64,000 nt of DNA. Source: M3007 sp044347755. Its GTDB lineage: Bacteria > Bacteroidota > Bacteroidia > Chitinophagales > Saprospiraceae. The notes under the pieces are model-generated. The model saw only the letters and a list, made by a program, of their open reading frames with translations, had not been told where the DNA came from and did no database searches. Shown here in pieces: positions 35,948 through 44,431 of this stretch. Within the stretch, counting starts at the first letter, position 1. Each line of letters starts with the position of its first letter. The position numbers and the translations under genes are program-made. The DNA is taken from positions 1 through 64,000 of the forward strand of contig JBIKUE010000007.1 in assembly GCA_044347755.1 (NCBI GenBank), read 5' to 3'.

Positions 35948-36142
35948 TCAATTTCGAAAAATAGCGTTGAAAAAGCCTTGAACCAGCCTTCTGAATCGTT
36001 CGTTGAAAACGTACAATACAATGAACGCAAGTACAAACAAAACAAAAAAGCTGATAAAGACTTTCAACACTTTGAAAACAAGCCAAAGCGTGATCAACCC
36101 TGCCAGAAAAACAAAAAACGGGTTCTTAAGCAGATCATTCAT
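35948..36142 (-). CDS. 64-residue membrane peptide
   Basis: Small protein starting MNDLLKNPFFVFLAGLITL with one or two hydrophobic stretches (about 9-25 and 30-46), then a basic C-terminal tail, RFRRLVQGFFNAIFRN. It sits in the middle of a three-gene set on one strand, 19 nt after the coiled-coil protein gene and 51 nt before the PspA-like gene. No family is recognised. Position, membrane character and operon spacing support a real gene that may tether or modulate the neighbouring proteins. Confidence 0.55.
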   Translation of the reverse strand: MNDLLKNPFFVFLAGLITLWLVFKVLKVFISFFVLFVLAFIVLYVFNERFRRLVQGFFNAIFRN

Positions 36143-36161
36143 AGTAAATTGGTTGCTTTGG

Positions 36162-36821
36162 TTATTTTAGGTATTGTTGAATTTTATGAAGGTCTTCCTG
36201 GACCTGGCCATAAACCGCCTGGAAAGTAACTTCAAAATCCGCTTTGGTCGCCTCAATTTTAACGGTGCTATCTGAGATTTCCTGACGTATTTGTTCACTG
36301 CGCAGTTTGTGCTGTTCTATTTCTTCCGTCAATTTTTTAATTTGATCTGCCTTTTGTTGCATGGCAGCATCCAGGTTCTTGGCCTCTTCCTCCCGGTTGC
36401 CTACCAACTTGGCAATTTGTTGAGCATGAGCTTCCGAAAAATGCTGTTTTTCCCCATTTAGTACGCCTAAATAATGCTGGGCTGAATCTGCCAGTTTAGC
36501 AGCGGTTATGCCCATGGTTTGGGCCATGGCAAATGCCGACTGAAACCTTGTTTGTTCATCCATCGACATTTTCGACAGATTCTTTAATGCCTGCCGAAAT
36601 TCAAAATAATCAAACCCCTCCTGATTATGACGCTCCATGGCCGTTGCCAAGGCATCCAGAAATTTATCGCTTATGGAACCTGAATCTGAACCTGGCGCGG
36701 CGGTTGAGGCCGTAGGAGCGCTTTGCTCTGCTTTGGTGGCGGATTCAGTAGAAGGAGCGGTTTTTGTTGATTCATCGTCAACTATAAAAACCGATTTGAA
36801 TTTTTTTAGAAAATCGCTCAT
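36162..36821 (-). CDS. Cytoplasmic coiled-coil protein with disordered N-terminus
   Basis: A 219-residue protein with no recognised family. Residues 1-15 contain an amphipathic stretch (SDFLKKFKSVFIV), then a Ser/Thr/Ala/Glu-rich, probably disordered linker to about 50. A helical domain at about 50-125 includes NQEGFDYFEFRQALKNLSKM. The C-terminal 130-219 is a strong heptad-type coiled coil (QQKADQIKKLTEEIEQHKLRS). No signal peptide or membrane helix is seen. It is the first gene of a cassette with a membrane peptide and a PspA-like protein; a scaffolding or membrane-stress role is an inference. Confidence 0.6.
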   Translation of the reverse strand: MSDFLKKFKSVFIVDDESTKTAPSTESATKAEQSAPTASTAAPGSDSGSISDKFLDALATAMERHNQEGFDYFEFRQALKNLSKMSMDEQTRFQSAFAMAQTMGITAAKLADSAQHYLGVLNGEKQHFSEAHAQQIAKLVGNREEEAKNLDAAMQQKADQIKKLTEEIEQHKLRSEQIRQEISDSTVKIEATKADFEVTFQAVYGQVQEDLHKIQQYLK

Positions 36822-36870
36822 GTTGGAATGGGTTGCTCATCCATATAAATATGGTACAAAAGTGGACAGA

Positions 36871-36878
36871 CAAAGGTA
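36871..36878 (-). promoter_or_regulatory. Bacteroidota -7 box ahead of the coiled-coil cassette
   Basis: Minus-strand TACCTTTG matches TAnnTTTG and lies about 50 nt before the first start codon of the three-gene cassette. Confidence 0.45.
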
Positions 36879-36958
36879 CGACAAATCAATTTCGTCGGCG
36901 ACAGTCCGGGAAATTCAGACAAAGAAAGGGAATTGATTCGACGAATAAAAAAAAGGTG

Positions 36959-37085
36959 GTCGCATTTTGTGCGTAAACCAACAATGAGTGACCATTGGAA
37001 TGAATGAACAAATGCCTAAGGGTAATGCTCTAACAAAGTGCCCGCCCAACCTTTTCGGCACATAAATCAGTCGCATTTTATACGT
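36959..37085 (+). repeat. Pair of 16-nt direct repeats in a divergent intergenic region
   Basis: GTCGCATTTTGTGCGT at 36959-36974 and GTCGCATTTTATACGT at 37070-37085 share 14 of 16 bases. They lie between the coiled-coil cassette and the divergent EAD11-like gene and could be operator sites. The rest of the spacer (36822-37134) contains no gene. Confidence 0.35.
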
Positions 37086-37134
37086 TTTATCTTTAATTTA
37101 TAGTTCATTTGTGGCCACAAACCAGACAATTCCT

Positions 37135-38070
37135 ATGAATAATCACCCTGTTGTTGGAGCCATTCGGCAGTTAATTAGTGAAGGTGAAACCGGAAAGGCA
37201 CTACAAACTTTTATTGAGCATCTGGAAACAGAAAACATTTACCCTCCATTACTTCAGACCCTTCGGGTGGTTCAGGCCAATTATTCCACTGCAAAACGTA
37301 AAGAAGCCAATGGTGTTCTGAACTTTTCTGAAGCAAGAAGCGAATATGCTAAAGCAAACGATGCCATTCTCTCTGTATTGGAGGAATTTGCAAGCGGGAA
37401 ATCAAGTGGATTTCGCGCTTTTCAAAATTCGATGAAAAAATGGTGGCTTACAGGTGGAATATTGTTAATCGTTGGAATTGGATGGTGGTTGATGCAAAGG
37501 GCGAATTTACCTGGCGCTAATGCTGAGGACTCCATTGCGGTTTGCCCGGAATTTATTCCGGAAGCAAGGAAAGTAATGATTTTAGCCTTTCAAAAACTTG
37601 GGGGCGAGGATACCAGACCTGAAGTAGGCATTCGCACCAGAATTAGCGACCTAACGGAAAAAAACAATCTGAAAACGGATGTAAAATTGGTTGAGGCCGA
37701 ATCCATTGGGAAAAATTGGCCTGGTAATGCCCGGGAAGGCGCTAAACTGGGGCGTAAATGTATGGCCGATCTGATCATTTGGGGGGAATATGAAAAGTTT
37801 AATGATTCCATTTCGGTTGACATCCGATACGCCTTCACAGATGAAGAATGGCCTGCAGGGAGCGCCTTGAATACCTTCAAAAATGTAACTGAAATCAAGT
37901 CTGACCAAATGAAGATCAGCAATCTCGATGAAGCTGTTCTCAGACTTTGTACAGCATTAGCCCTTCATGAAAACAGGATGGATCTGGCTGAAAAATGGTT
38001 GATGAAACAACCAAATGTCAACGCCAGAGAGGCGCTTTGGAAAGAGCAATTGAAAAATGTCAAAAAATAA
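37135..38070 (+). CDS. EAD11-like domain joined by one TM helix to an extracytoplasmic receptor-like domain
   Basis: A protein of 311 residues. Residues about 6-86 fit the effector-associated domain 11 pattern as I know it: an IRQLISEGETGKALQTFIEHL start, then an LRVVQANYSTAKRKEANG middle and an NFSEARSEYAKANDAILSVLEEF end. One hydrophobic helix follows at about 103-121. The C-terminal half (from about 135) holds CPEFIPEARKVMILAF, a KNNLKTDVKLVE stretch and CMADLIIWGEY, which recurs in Bacteroidota EAD proteins; a TPR-like tail near 265-300 may be a remnant of longer forms. EAD11 belongs to the conflict/defence effector adaptor domains described by Aravind and colleagues. The start could also be GTG 37111 (eight more residues). 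It is divergent from the coiled-coil cassette. Confidence 0.6.
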   Translation: MNNHPVVGAIRQLISEGETGKALQTFIEHLETENIYPPLLQTLRVVQANYSTAKRKEANGVLNFSEARSEYAKANDAILSVLEEFASGKSSGFRAFQNSMKKWWLTGGILLIVGIGWWLMQRANLPGANAEDSIAVCPEFIPEARKVMILAFQKLGGEDTRPEVGIRTRISDLTEKNNLKTDVKLVEAESIGKNWPGNAREGAKLGRKCMADLIIWGEYEKFNDSISVDIRYAFTDEEWPAGSALNTFKNVTEIKSDQMKISNLDEAVLRLCTALALHENRMDLAEKWLMKQPNVNAREALWKEQLKNVKK

Positions 38071-38081
38071 TCAAATCCCGC

Positions 38082-39578
38082 TTACAACTTCCCGGAGGAA
38101 ATCTTCTCTTCAAGGACTTTGGAGTTGCGGATGGCATTGGCTTTTTTCCAATAATCTATTGCCTGTGCAGCCTGACCATTGAGCGACAAGGCATCCCCCA
38201 AGTGTTCCAATATGCCAGGATGTTGATCGCCTCCCTTCGTTAACGACTTTTCATACCTGGCAATAGCGCCGGAATAATCCTTTTTTCCCATCAGGGCCAA
38301 ACCAACCTGATCAACCATGTCCAGGCGAAGGGATGTATTATTGGCTGTCATGAGTAATCCCTGCTCTAACTGGTTAAGTGCATCATCAGACCGCCCTTTG
38401 ATGTTAGCTGCCACGCCGTAATACCAATAAGCTTTTGGCTGATTTGGAAAGGCATCTATCGCCTTTTCGGCAGAATTAAACATGTCGTCAAACCGACCTT
38501 GAGCAAGTTGCAGTCCCAATAAATTATCCCAAACTGCAAATACCGTCGGGTTAAGTTGGATGCATCGTTGATAGCGAACCAAGGCCTCCTGAGACATATC
38601 TGAGTGATAGAACAGGTCACCGGAGAGACTCCACGCCTTAGCATCATCTGCATGGTGTTTTTCTAATAATGCGCCCAATTCCAGAATTGGCTTGCGCAAT
38701 GCAGCCCCTTCTGGTGTGTTTAACTTGGTAAAAAACGGCATCAGCGCCTTTACTTTTTCATCTATGGATACCGTGGGGTCGTCAAACAACAGCTTGAAGG
38801 CTGCTAACTTGGTTGCGTCTGTTTGTTCTTTCCCTGAGGTAAGCGCCATCCGTGCTGCGGTATTGTCGGGCTGCCGACGTAACACGTCCTCATAAGTAGT
38901 GTTAGCAGCGGCTTTATCTCCAATTTTATCGTAAAAAGCTGCAAGATCCAGACGGTATTTTAATTCATACGGGAATGCATCAGCCAGCTTTTTGTATTCA
39001 GCTGCAGCTTTTTTCATATCCCCCAGCCCAACGAATATCACATGTCTTTTGAAGGCTATTTCTTCTGTAAGCCCGGTTAGATCCTCCAGTTTATCAAGCG
39101 CTTTGAGTGCTCGTTTGGGTTCTTCATTTTTCAAGCTCAGGTAAGCCAGCTGTTCGTAAAACTCAGGGGTTTCCGGAAATCGCTTAATTAAACCATCGTA
39201 TACGGAAACAGCGTCTCCTATTCTACCAACCTTTTCAAAAAGGTCAGCTTGATAAACGGCATACCATTCATTTCCAGGAGCCAGGGTTACTGCTTTGCCA
39301 ATGGCTTCAATGGCAGCCGGCAAATCACGGGATGACGTATAGGACCTGGCTAATCCATACCATCCAGCATCTACGGTTGGATGATCATAGGTGAATTTCT
39401 TGTACAATTCCAGCGCTTTATCGTGATGATTCAACAATCGCTCCCGCTCTGCCATCAGGAACTGACTTTGGCGCTTAACCTCCTCTTCTGGTACAGAAAT
39501 TTTGACCCCACCAATCGTATTTTGCGCACTTATTACAACAGGAAGCGCTACCAAAAACAATAAAAACCTTAGATTCAT
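38082..39578 (-). CDS. Periplasmic tetratricopeptide repeat protein
   Basis: A 498-residue protein with a signal peptide (1-18, cut after ISAQ) and a long array of tetratricopeptide-type helix pairs, for example around 45-80 (DKALELYKKF, WYGLARSYTSS) and 440-480 (YSGAIARYEKS, HLGDALSLNGQ). No catalytic motif is visible. Such proteins usually scaffold complexes at the envelope. It starts 15 nt after the stop of the 1373-residue type B adhesin gene on the same strand, so the two are probably cotranscribed and functionally linked, for instance in secretion or surface assembly of that adhesin. Confidence 0.7.
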   Translation of the reverse strand: MNLRFLLFLVALPVVISAQNTIGGVKISVPEEEVKRQSQFLMAERERLLNHHDKALELYKKFTYDHPTVDAGWYGLARSYTSSRDLPAAIEAIGKAVTLAPGNEWYAVYQADLFEKVGRIGDAVSVYDGLIKRFPETPEFYEQLAYLSLKNEEPKRALKALDKLEDLTGLTEEIAFKRHVIFVGLGDMKKAAAEYKKLADAFPYELKYRLDLAAFYDKIGDKAAANTTYEDVLRRQPDNTAARMALTSGKEQTDATKLAAFKLLFDDPTVSIDEKVKALMPFFTKLNTPEGAALRKPILELGALLEKHHADDAKAWSLSGDLFYHSDMSQEALVRYQRCIQLNPTVFAVWDNLLGLQLAQGRFDDMFNSAEKAIDAFPNQPKAYWYYGVAANIKGRSDDALNQLEQGLLMTANNTSLRLDMVDQVGLALMGKKDYSGAIARYEKSLTKGGDQHPGILEHLGDALSLNGQAAQAIDYWKKANAIRNSKVLEEKISSGKL

Positions 39579-39593
39579 AGCAGATTTAAAACT

Positions 39594-42500
39594 TTAACGC
39601 AGCAAGGTAACCTCGCCTTTTTGAAATTTAAGTGCTCCATCTCCTCCTCGCCAGAAAACAACATAAACGTAGACATCTGAAGGAGCAGGATGGCCATTGA
39701 CCTGGCCATCCCATCGGGCGCCAGGTTCCATAGAGGAAAACACTTTTTGGCCCCAACGGTTGTAAATCTCTAAACTTTCTACACTTGCAATGCCCTCTAC
39801 TATGGCCAAACCAAATCCATCGTTGGCTCCATCACCATTGGGCGTAAACGCATTCGGGAATTGCACATCTGGTTTTATGATGGCAAAAGTAACGGACTCC
39901 GTTTGCACACATCCACTAGGTGACACTACCGTAACCACATACGTAACTGAATCGCTCATGGTTACCGGGGTAACTGTTATTTGTTGAGTATTGCCAATGA
40001 TATCAGCATTTTCCTGCCACTCAAACGAATAATTGCTCGCATTGGTACCTGGGATAAACGCATCCAGAAAAATTGTTGCACCTGCATCAACCCGATTGGT
40101 ATCCGGATCAGTGACCAATTTGATGGTAAAGTTTGGCACTATGGTTACCAATACGCTGTCCTCATAAATGCATCCATTACCATATAAAAACAGCAGATCG
40201 TACATGGTGGTCTGCATTGGTGTGGCTAAAAAAGAGGGATCTGTGCCACCGGGTAGCCATGAATAATCTCCGGTAAGGAAGGCATCTGCCATGATCATGA
40301 CCGATTCTCCCAGACAAATAGCAGTATCGTTGCTAACTGTCACCTGCGGATTGTACACCGTAATATCTACTTCATAGGTTTTCACACAGCCATTCAAGGT
40401 GGTCAATACCTGGAAAGTGGTTGATTCCTGAGGGAATATAATTCCGGGCGTTGGATCATTGGACGTAAAATTACCTGGCGTTGAACTCCAAACATAGGTT
40501 GCTCCGGGTGTGGCAACGCTATTTAATATGACCCCTTCACCGGGACACAACAAAGTATCGGCCGGGAACTGTACTTCTGCTACTTCGCCTAGCACCGTGA
40601 TCTCTACTGAGTCAATGGATATACATTGCAGACTTGGTGCCGGGTAAGTGTATTGAACCGTATAGGTTGAAGATTGTGAAGGTGTTATTGAAATTACCTG
40701 GCCTGTTTGCCCATTGCTCCATTGAAACTGTCCGGGGTAATTTCCAGAGGCGGTCAACAGGATAGACACCCCGGCACAAATGGTGTCATCATTCGTCAAC
40801 ATTAAATTTCCCGACGGCACTACCGGAATGGTGAACTGCTGTTGCACCGTACATCCATTTTCAAGGGTTACCAAATAGGTGGTCGTTTGGGCAGGAGAAT
40901 CCGTAGGTTGTGCTACACTTGAAACGAATCCGCTTGGGAAGGCAGTCCAGGTATACGATGCCGTAGTATCTGCAACCAGATTCAGCAAAATACTTTCGCC
41001 GGCACATAAAGTGTCATTGGGGAATTGAAATTGAGGTGTTGTGTTAACCTCAATCGTTATCGTGGCCGATGCAGAACATCCATTAGGGACGTCTCCTGAG
41101 AAGGTATAGGTTGTAGTGTTGGAAGGTGCGGCAGTTGGATTAGTGCATGTGATACAACTCAAGCCAATTGGTGGCGACCAAAGAACATTAGTCAACCCGT
41201 TTGCGTTCGACACTTGCAAGGTGGTGCTTTCTCCCAAACACAATTGCATTGCTCCGGCTGTAATGTTAAGTGTGGGAACCGGTTTCACCTGGATGATAGC
41301 GCTGGAAGTATCAAAACATGCCCCATTTTGGGTAATTCTTTGAATAACAGTTGTTTCAAGGACATTGGTCAACAGGAAATATTCGTCTCCCGGAAGCGTT
41401 TGTCCCTGGCTTGTTGTCCAGGTAAACAACAGATTAGGGAAGTTAGCGCCGGAATAAGAAGGGGAAACCAGTAACACAGGATCTCCACCACATATAGTAG
41501 TATCTGCAGGGGATATCTGCAAATTTGCAGGCAAACTGTCAACCTGAATATTGACAATCTCTTTTCTAATGCAGCCTGGTAAAGTAGCCGTTAACGTATA
41601 GATTCTATTGGCAGTAGGAGTTGCCAATGCAAAGAAGCCTCCAGGTTGTACCTGAAGCTGTGTTAAAGGCGACCAACTTAAATTGACATTAGCTGGAGAA
41701 GCTGTCACAGAAATAGGAACACTACTGCCTTTACAAACTGATGTATCCTGAACGCTTAAAGACAGATCAAGCTGCACAACGGCCACGGTAACGGTTCTGA
41801 TCTCAATACAAGGGCCAGAGGTGGTCGTAAGGGTATATACCGTTGTTTGTGAGGGTGTAGCTACAGGATTGGGTGCGGCGGGATCACTTAAAGAGCCATC
41901 ATTAGGTGTCCAGGTATAAGTTGTTGCTGGTGCTGGTGTTGTATTTCCCAATACAACACTTTGTCCGCTGCATATGGTAGTATCATTAATCGTGTTCAAA
42001 ACAGGGCCAACCGAAACAACCACAGATTCTGTCACGTTTTGACAAACATCTACCACTTTTACCTCATAAACCGTAGTTGCCAGTGGGCTAGCAAAAGGAT
42101 TTGCGCAATCATTGCAGGAAAGTCCAACCGACGGGGACCATGCATAAGATACCCCTCCAGTTACCTGAAGTTGAACGGCACTACCATTGCAGGAGAAAGT
42201 GTCATTGCTAACGGTAATGGGGGTGTTCTGTGGCCCAAAAACGCCATCAGAAGTACCTGAAAAATCAATCGCCATTCCATCCAGCTGAATATTACCCTGA
42301 AAATCATCTAAAAGTATCAGGTAGAATTTCCCAACCTGCACATCTACGCGTCGAACGAAATCGTCAGCAGTGCCTAATGGAGGGTCAGTTCCAGGAGTTG
42401 CCGGGCTTCCACAGTCAAAATTATCCAGAACAGGCAGCCCTGTTTCCGGATGAATATCAGCCAGGCCGGTAAGGTCTGCACCATCATCCCAGGAGGAACG

Positions 42501-43715
42501 AATGGGTTGATTATTAGCAGCAAAATCACAAATTTCATCGAAACTATCGATCGGTCCCCAAACATTAAAATCGATATCTGTAGCCTCATTAACATTGGCG
42601 GATTGTACGGCAAACCCGAATTTCCCGTTGGCTTGTGCCTGAAAGTAAAAAAAGGAAAAATTGAAATCTACACTGGGATTCAAAAAGCACCCGGCATTGA
42701 CTCCATCCTGAATAAAACCAGGATCCCCCTGAGCGGGCGTTAAGGGCATGAACTGAGGAGCATTGTCGCAACCATTCAAATTAAGAGCCGTTTCGCAAGT
42801 GGCATTTGAAGGCAACGTAGGCGGCGGAGCATCGCAAACATCTGGCGAACATTGCCAGGTCAATTGAAACCCTTCATCTTCTATACTATTATCTGATTCA
42901 AATTGAATGGTGAGGCACCCAGCAGGCAATTGAATTTCCTGATTGTTTCCAGCTCCATCCAACTCCAGAACCAACGTTAAATTGGTTCCTGTGCCTTCAA
43001 AAATCCTTATGTAATCAAAATCTGACTCCGTGCTAAAGTCAATAAAGTTGAGCTTTATGCACTGATGAAATTCCGAAGGGCATATTTCAAAACTCAAATT
43101 TTCATTGCTCTGATAGTCGCCGTCCGGGCCGCCTGAATCCCATAATGTTCCGGCACAACTGGAAGATCCTGGTACGTCACCTATATATATATCAGGCACA
43201 TATGGATTAATACAGAGCTTAAAAGTACCAGCATTCGGGGAGGCCGTGGCCGAATAATCATTGACTCTTATGAAGTAAGGAACACCGGGTGTTAGACCGA
43301 AAAGCTCCATATGAACCTCGTTAATGTTCAATGGCGCTGCCAAACAGGCCAGTTCCGCCAATCCATTGAAAATACAGTCGCCCCTGTACACCGCAATCTG
43401 AGGCATTTCCATTGTTCCATTACCACCAATATCTCCCCACAGATCAATGGTTACATCAATGATACTACCATCTGCTGGCAGGGTAAACTGAAACCAAACA
43501 TCGCGATCCGCAAGGTTATTCCAGCAGGAAGGAATGTTGGACGAGCCATCAATATTACTAGTGGTGGCATTTACATTCGTAAACTGCCCGGGCTGGGAAC
43601 AGTAAGGCACCTCACCCAAATCAATGATACCGGAACAATCGTCATTTACGGGCGCCTGGGCGAGTACTGAAAGGGAAAGAAAAATGGCAAGGGGAATGGT
43701 CAAAAATGCTTTCAT
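39594..43715 (-). CDS. Type B T9SS adhesin with PPC-like, CUB and repeated Ig-like modules
   Basis: A 1373-residue predicted surface protein. After a signal peptide (to about 20, VLAQ), a PPC-like module runs to about 172 (NDDCSGI, DRDVWFQFTL, PGVPYFIRVND). A CUB-type domain follows at about 187-290 (CAGTLWDSGG, FDYIRIFEG, CLTIQFESDNS). A second cysteine-containing module lies at about 305-505. Roughly nine Ig-like repeats follow, most beginning D-T-x-x-C-x-G and ending with a TYTWTP-type strand. The C-terminus (about 1285-1373) is CHU_C type B: FPNAFTPNGDGANDGF, IYNRWGQKVFSS and EVTLLR. CUB is uncommon in bacteria but seen in this lineage. A TPR gene follows directly. Confidence 0.88.
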   Translation of the reverse strand: MKAFLTIPLAIFLSLSVLAQAPVNDDCSGIIDLGEVPYCSQPGQFTNVNATTSNIDGSSNIPSCWNNLADRDVWFQFTLPADGSIIDVTIDLWGDIGGNGTMEMPQIAVYRGDCIFNGLAELACLAAPLNINEVHMELFGLTPGVPYFIRVNDYSATASPNAGTFKLCINPYVPDIYIGDVPGSSSCAGTLWDSGGPDGDYQSNENLSFEICPSEFHQCIKLNFIDFSTESDFDYIRIFEGTGTNLTLVLELDGAGNNQEIQLPAGCLTIQFESDNSIEDEGFQLTWQCSPDVCDAPPPTLPSNATCETALNLNGCDNAPQFMPLTPAQGDPGFIQDGVNAGCFLNPSVDFNFSFFYFQAQANGKFGFAVQSANVNEATDIDFNVWGPIDSFDEICDFAANNQPIRSSWDDGADLTGLADIHPETGLPVLDNFDCGSPATPGTDPPLGTADDFVRRVDVQVGKFYLILLDDFQGNIQLDGMAIDFSGTSDGVFGPQNTPITVSNDTFSCNGSAVQLQVTGGVSYAWSPSVGLSCNDCANPFASPLATTVYEVKVVDVCQNVTESVVVSVGPVLNTINDTTICSGQSVVLGNTTPAPATTYTWTPNDGSLSDPAAPNPVATPSQTTVYTLTTTSGPCIEIRTVTVAVVQLDLSLSVQDTSVCKGSSVPISVTASPANVNLSWSPLTQLQVQPGGFFALATPTANRIYTLTATLPGCIRKEIVNIQVDSLPANLQISPADTTICGGDPVLLVSPSYSGANFPNLLFTWTTSQGQTLPGDEYFLLTNVLETTVIQRITQNGACFDTSSAIIQVKPVPTLNITAGAMQLCLGESTTLQVSNANGLTNVLWSPPIGLSCITCTNPTAAPSNTTTYTFSGDVPNGCSASATITIEVNTTPQFQFPNDTLCAGESILLNLVADTTASYTWTAFPSGFVSSVAQPTDSPAQTTTYLVTLENGCTVQQQFTIPVVPSGNLMLTNDDTICAGVSILLTASGNYPGQFQWSNGQTGQVISITPSQSSTYTVQYTYPAPSLQCISIDSVEITVLGEVAEVQFPADTLLCPGEGVILNSVATPGATYVWSSTPGNFTSNDPTPGIIFPQESTTFQVLTTLNGCVKTYEVDITVYNPQVTVSNDTAICLGESVMIMADAFLTGDYSWLPGGTDPSFLATPMQTTMYDLLFLYGNGCIYEDSVLVTIVPNFTIKLVTDPDTNRVDAGATIFLDAFIPGTNASNYSFEWQENADIIGNTQQITVTPVTMSDSVTYVVTVVSPSGCVQTESVTFAIIKPDVQFPNAFTPNGDGANDGFGLAIVEGIASVESLEIYNRWGQKVFSSMEPGARWDGQVNGHPAPSDVYVYVVFWRGGDGALKFQKGEVTLLR

Positions 43716-43804
43716 GAAGCAATAGAACGATTAGATGAATAGTGCTTGTTACCTGTTTTTACAGGATAACCTTTCGGTAGAGGGCTATTAAATATCTTAT
43801 GGGC

Positions 43805-43884
43805 CAAATGTACGCAGGGAATGCAAATGCGGGTGTACTAATTCCATACTTAGCAGACAACCGACCAATTTTAGTACAAAATTA
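43805..43884 (-). promoter_or_regulatory. Two candidate -7 boxes upstream of the CUB adhesin
   Basis: On the minus strand TACATTTG (43805-43812) and TAATTTTG (43877-43884) both match TAnnTTTG and lie about 90 and 160 nt before the adhesin start codon. Only one, or neither, may be used. Confidence 0.35.
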
Positions 43885-43935
43885 CCCTTCCCGGGAAGAG
43901 ACAATCTACGACACTTTCTTTGTGCCAGATTGATT

Positions 43936-43943
43936 TACCTTTG
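43936..43943 (+). promoter_or_regulatory. -7 box immediately before dut
   Basis: TACCTTTG ends just 7 nt before the dut ATG at 43951. If used, transcription would start almost at the start codon, giving a leaderless or nearly leaderless mRNA. Confidence 0.4.
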
Positions 43944-43950
43944 CGGTGTT

Positions 43951-44397
43951 ATGAATACACCTCTTGCTGTAAAAATCATCAATCAATCTCCATTCCCGCT
44001 GCCGCAGTATGAAACAACCGGAAGTGCCGGCATGGATTTGCGTGCCAATCTGGAAAACCCTGTAGTTTTGGGTCCGCTGGAGCGCTCACTTATTCCAACT
44101 GGATTGTTTATTGAATTGCCACATGGGTATGAAGCACAGATCAGACCCCGTAGCGGATTGGCCGCCAAAAGGGGGTTGACTATGTTGAATTCACCTGGCA
44201 CGATTGATTCCGACTATCGGGGCGAAATCAAGTGTATCGTTGTTAATTTATCCAATGAGTCCCAAACCATTGAGCCCGGGGAACGGATTGCCCAAATGGT
44301 TATTGCCCGGCATGAGCAGGTTGAATGGCGCCAGGTAACGGTATTGCAGGACTCTGATCGCGGAGCGGGTGGTTTTGGTAGCACAGGCAAGCAATAA
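43951..44397 (+). CDS. dut: dUTP diphosphatase (dUTPase)
   Basis: Trimeric cytoplasmic enzyme that hydrolyses dUTP to dUMP and pyrophosphate, keeping uracil out of DNA and supplying dUMP for thymidylate. All five family motifs are present in the 148-residue protein: AGMDLRA (27-33), RPRSGLA (66-72), GTIDSDYRG (83-91), ERIAQ (111-115) and the C-terminal RGAGGFGST (137-145). I use ATG 43951 rather than an in-frame TTG at 43930 because the promoter box lies between them. A sugar nucleotidyltransferase gene follows 34 nt downstream. Confidence 0.95.
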   Translation: MNTPLAVKIINQSPFPLPQYETTGSAGMDLRANLENPVVLGPLERSLIPTGLFIELPHGYEAQIRPRSGLAAKRGLTMLNSPGTIDSDYRGEIKCIVVNLSNESQTIEPGERIAQMVIARHEQVEWRQVTVLQDSDRGAGGFGSTGKQ

Positions 44398-44431
44398 TGT
44401 TTAATGCCAGAGCCATTCAAACATACGATTT

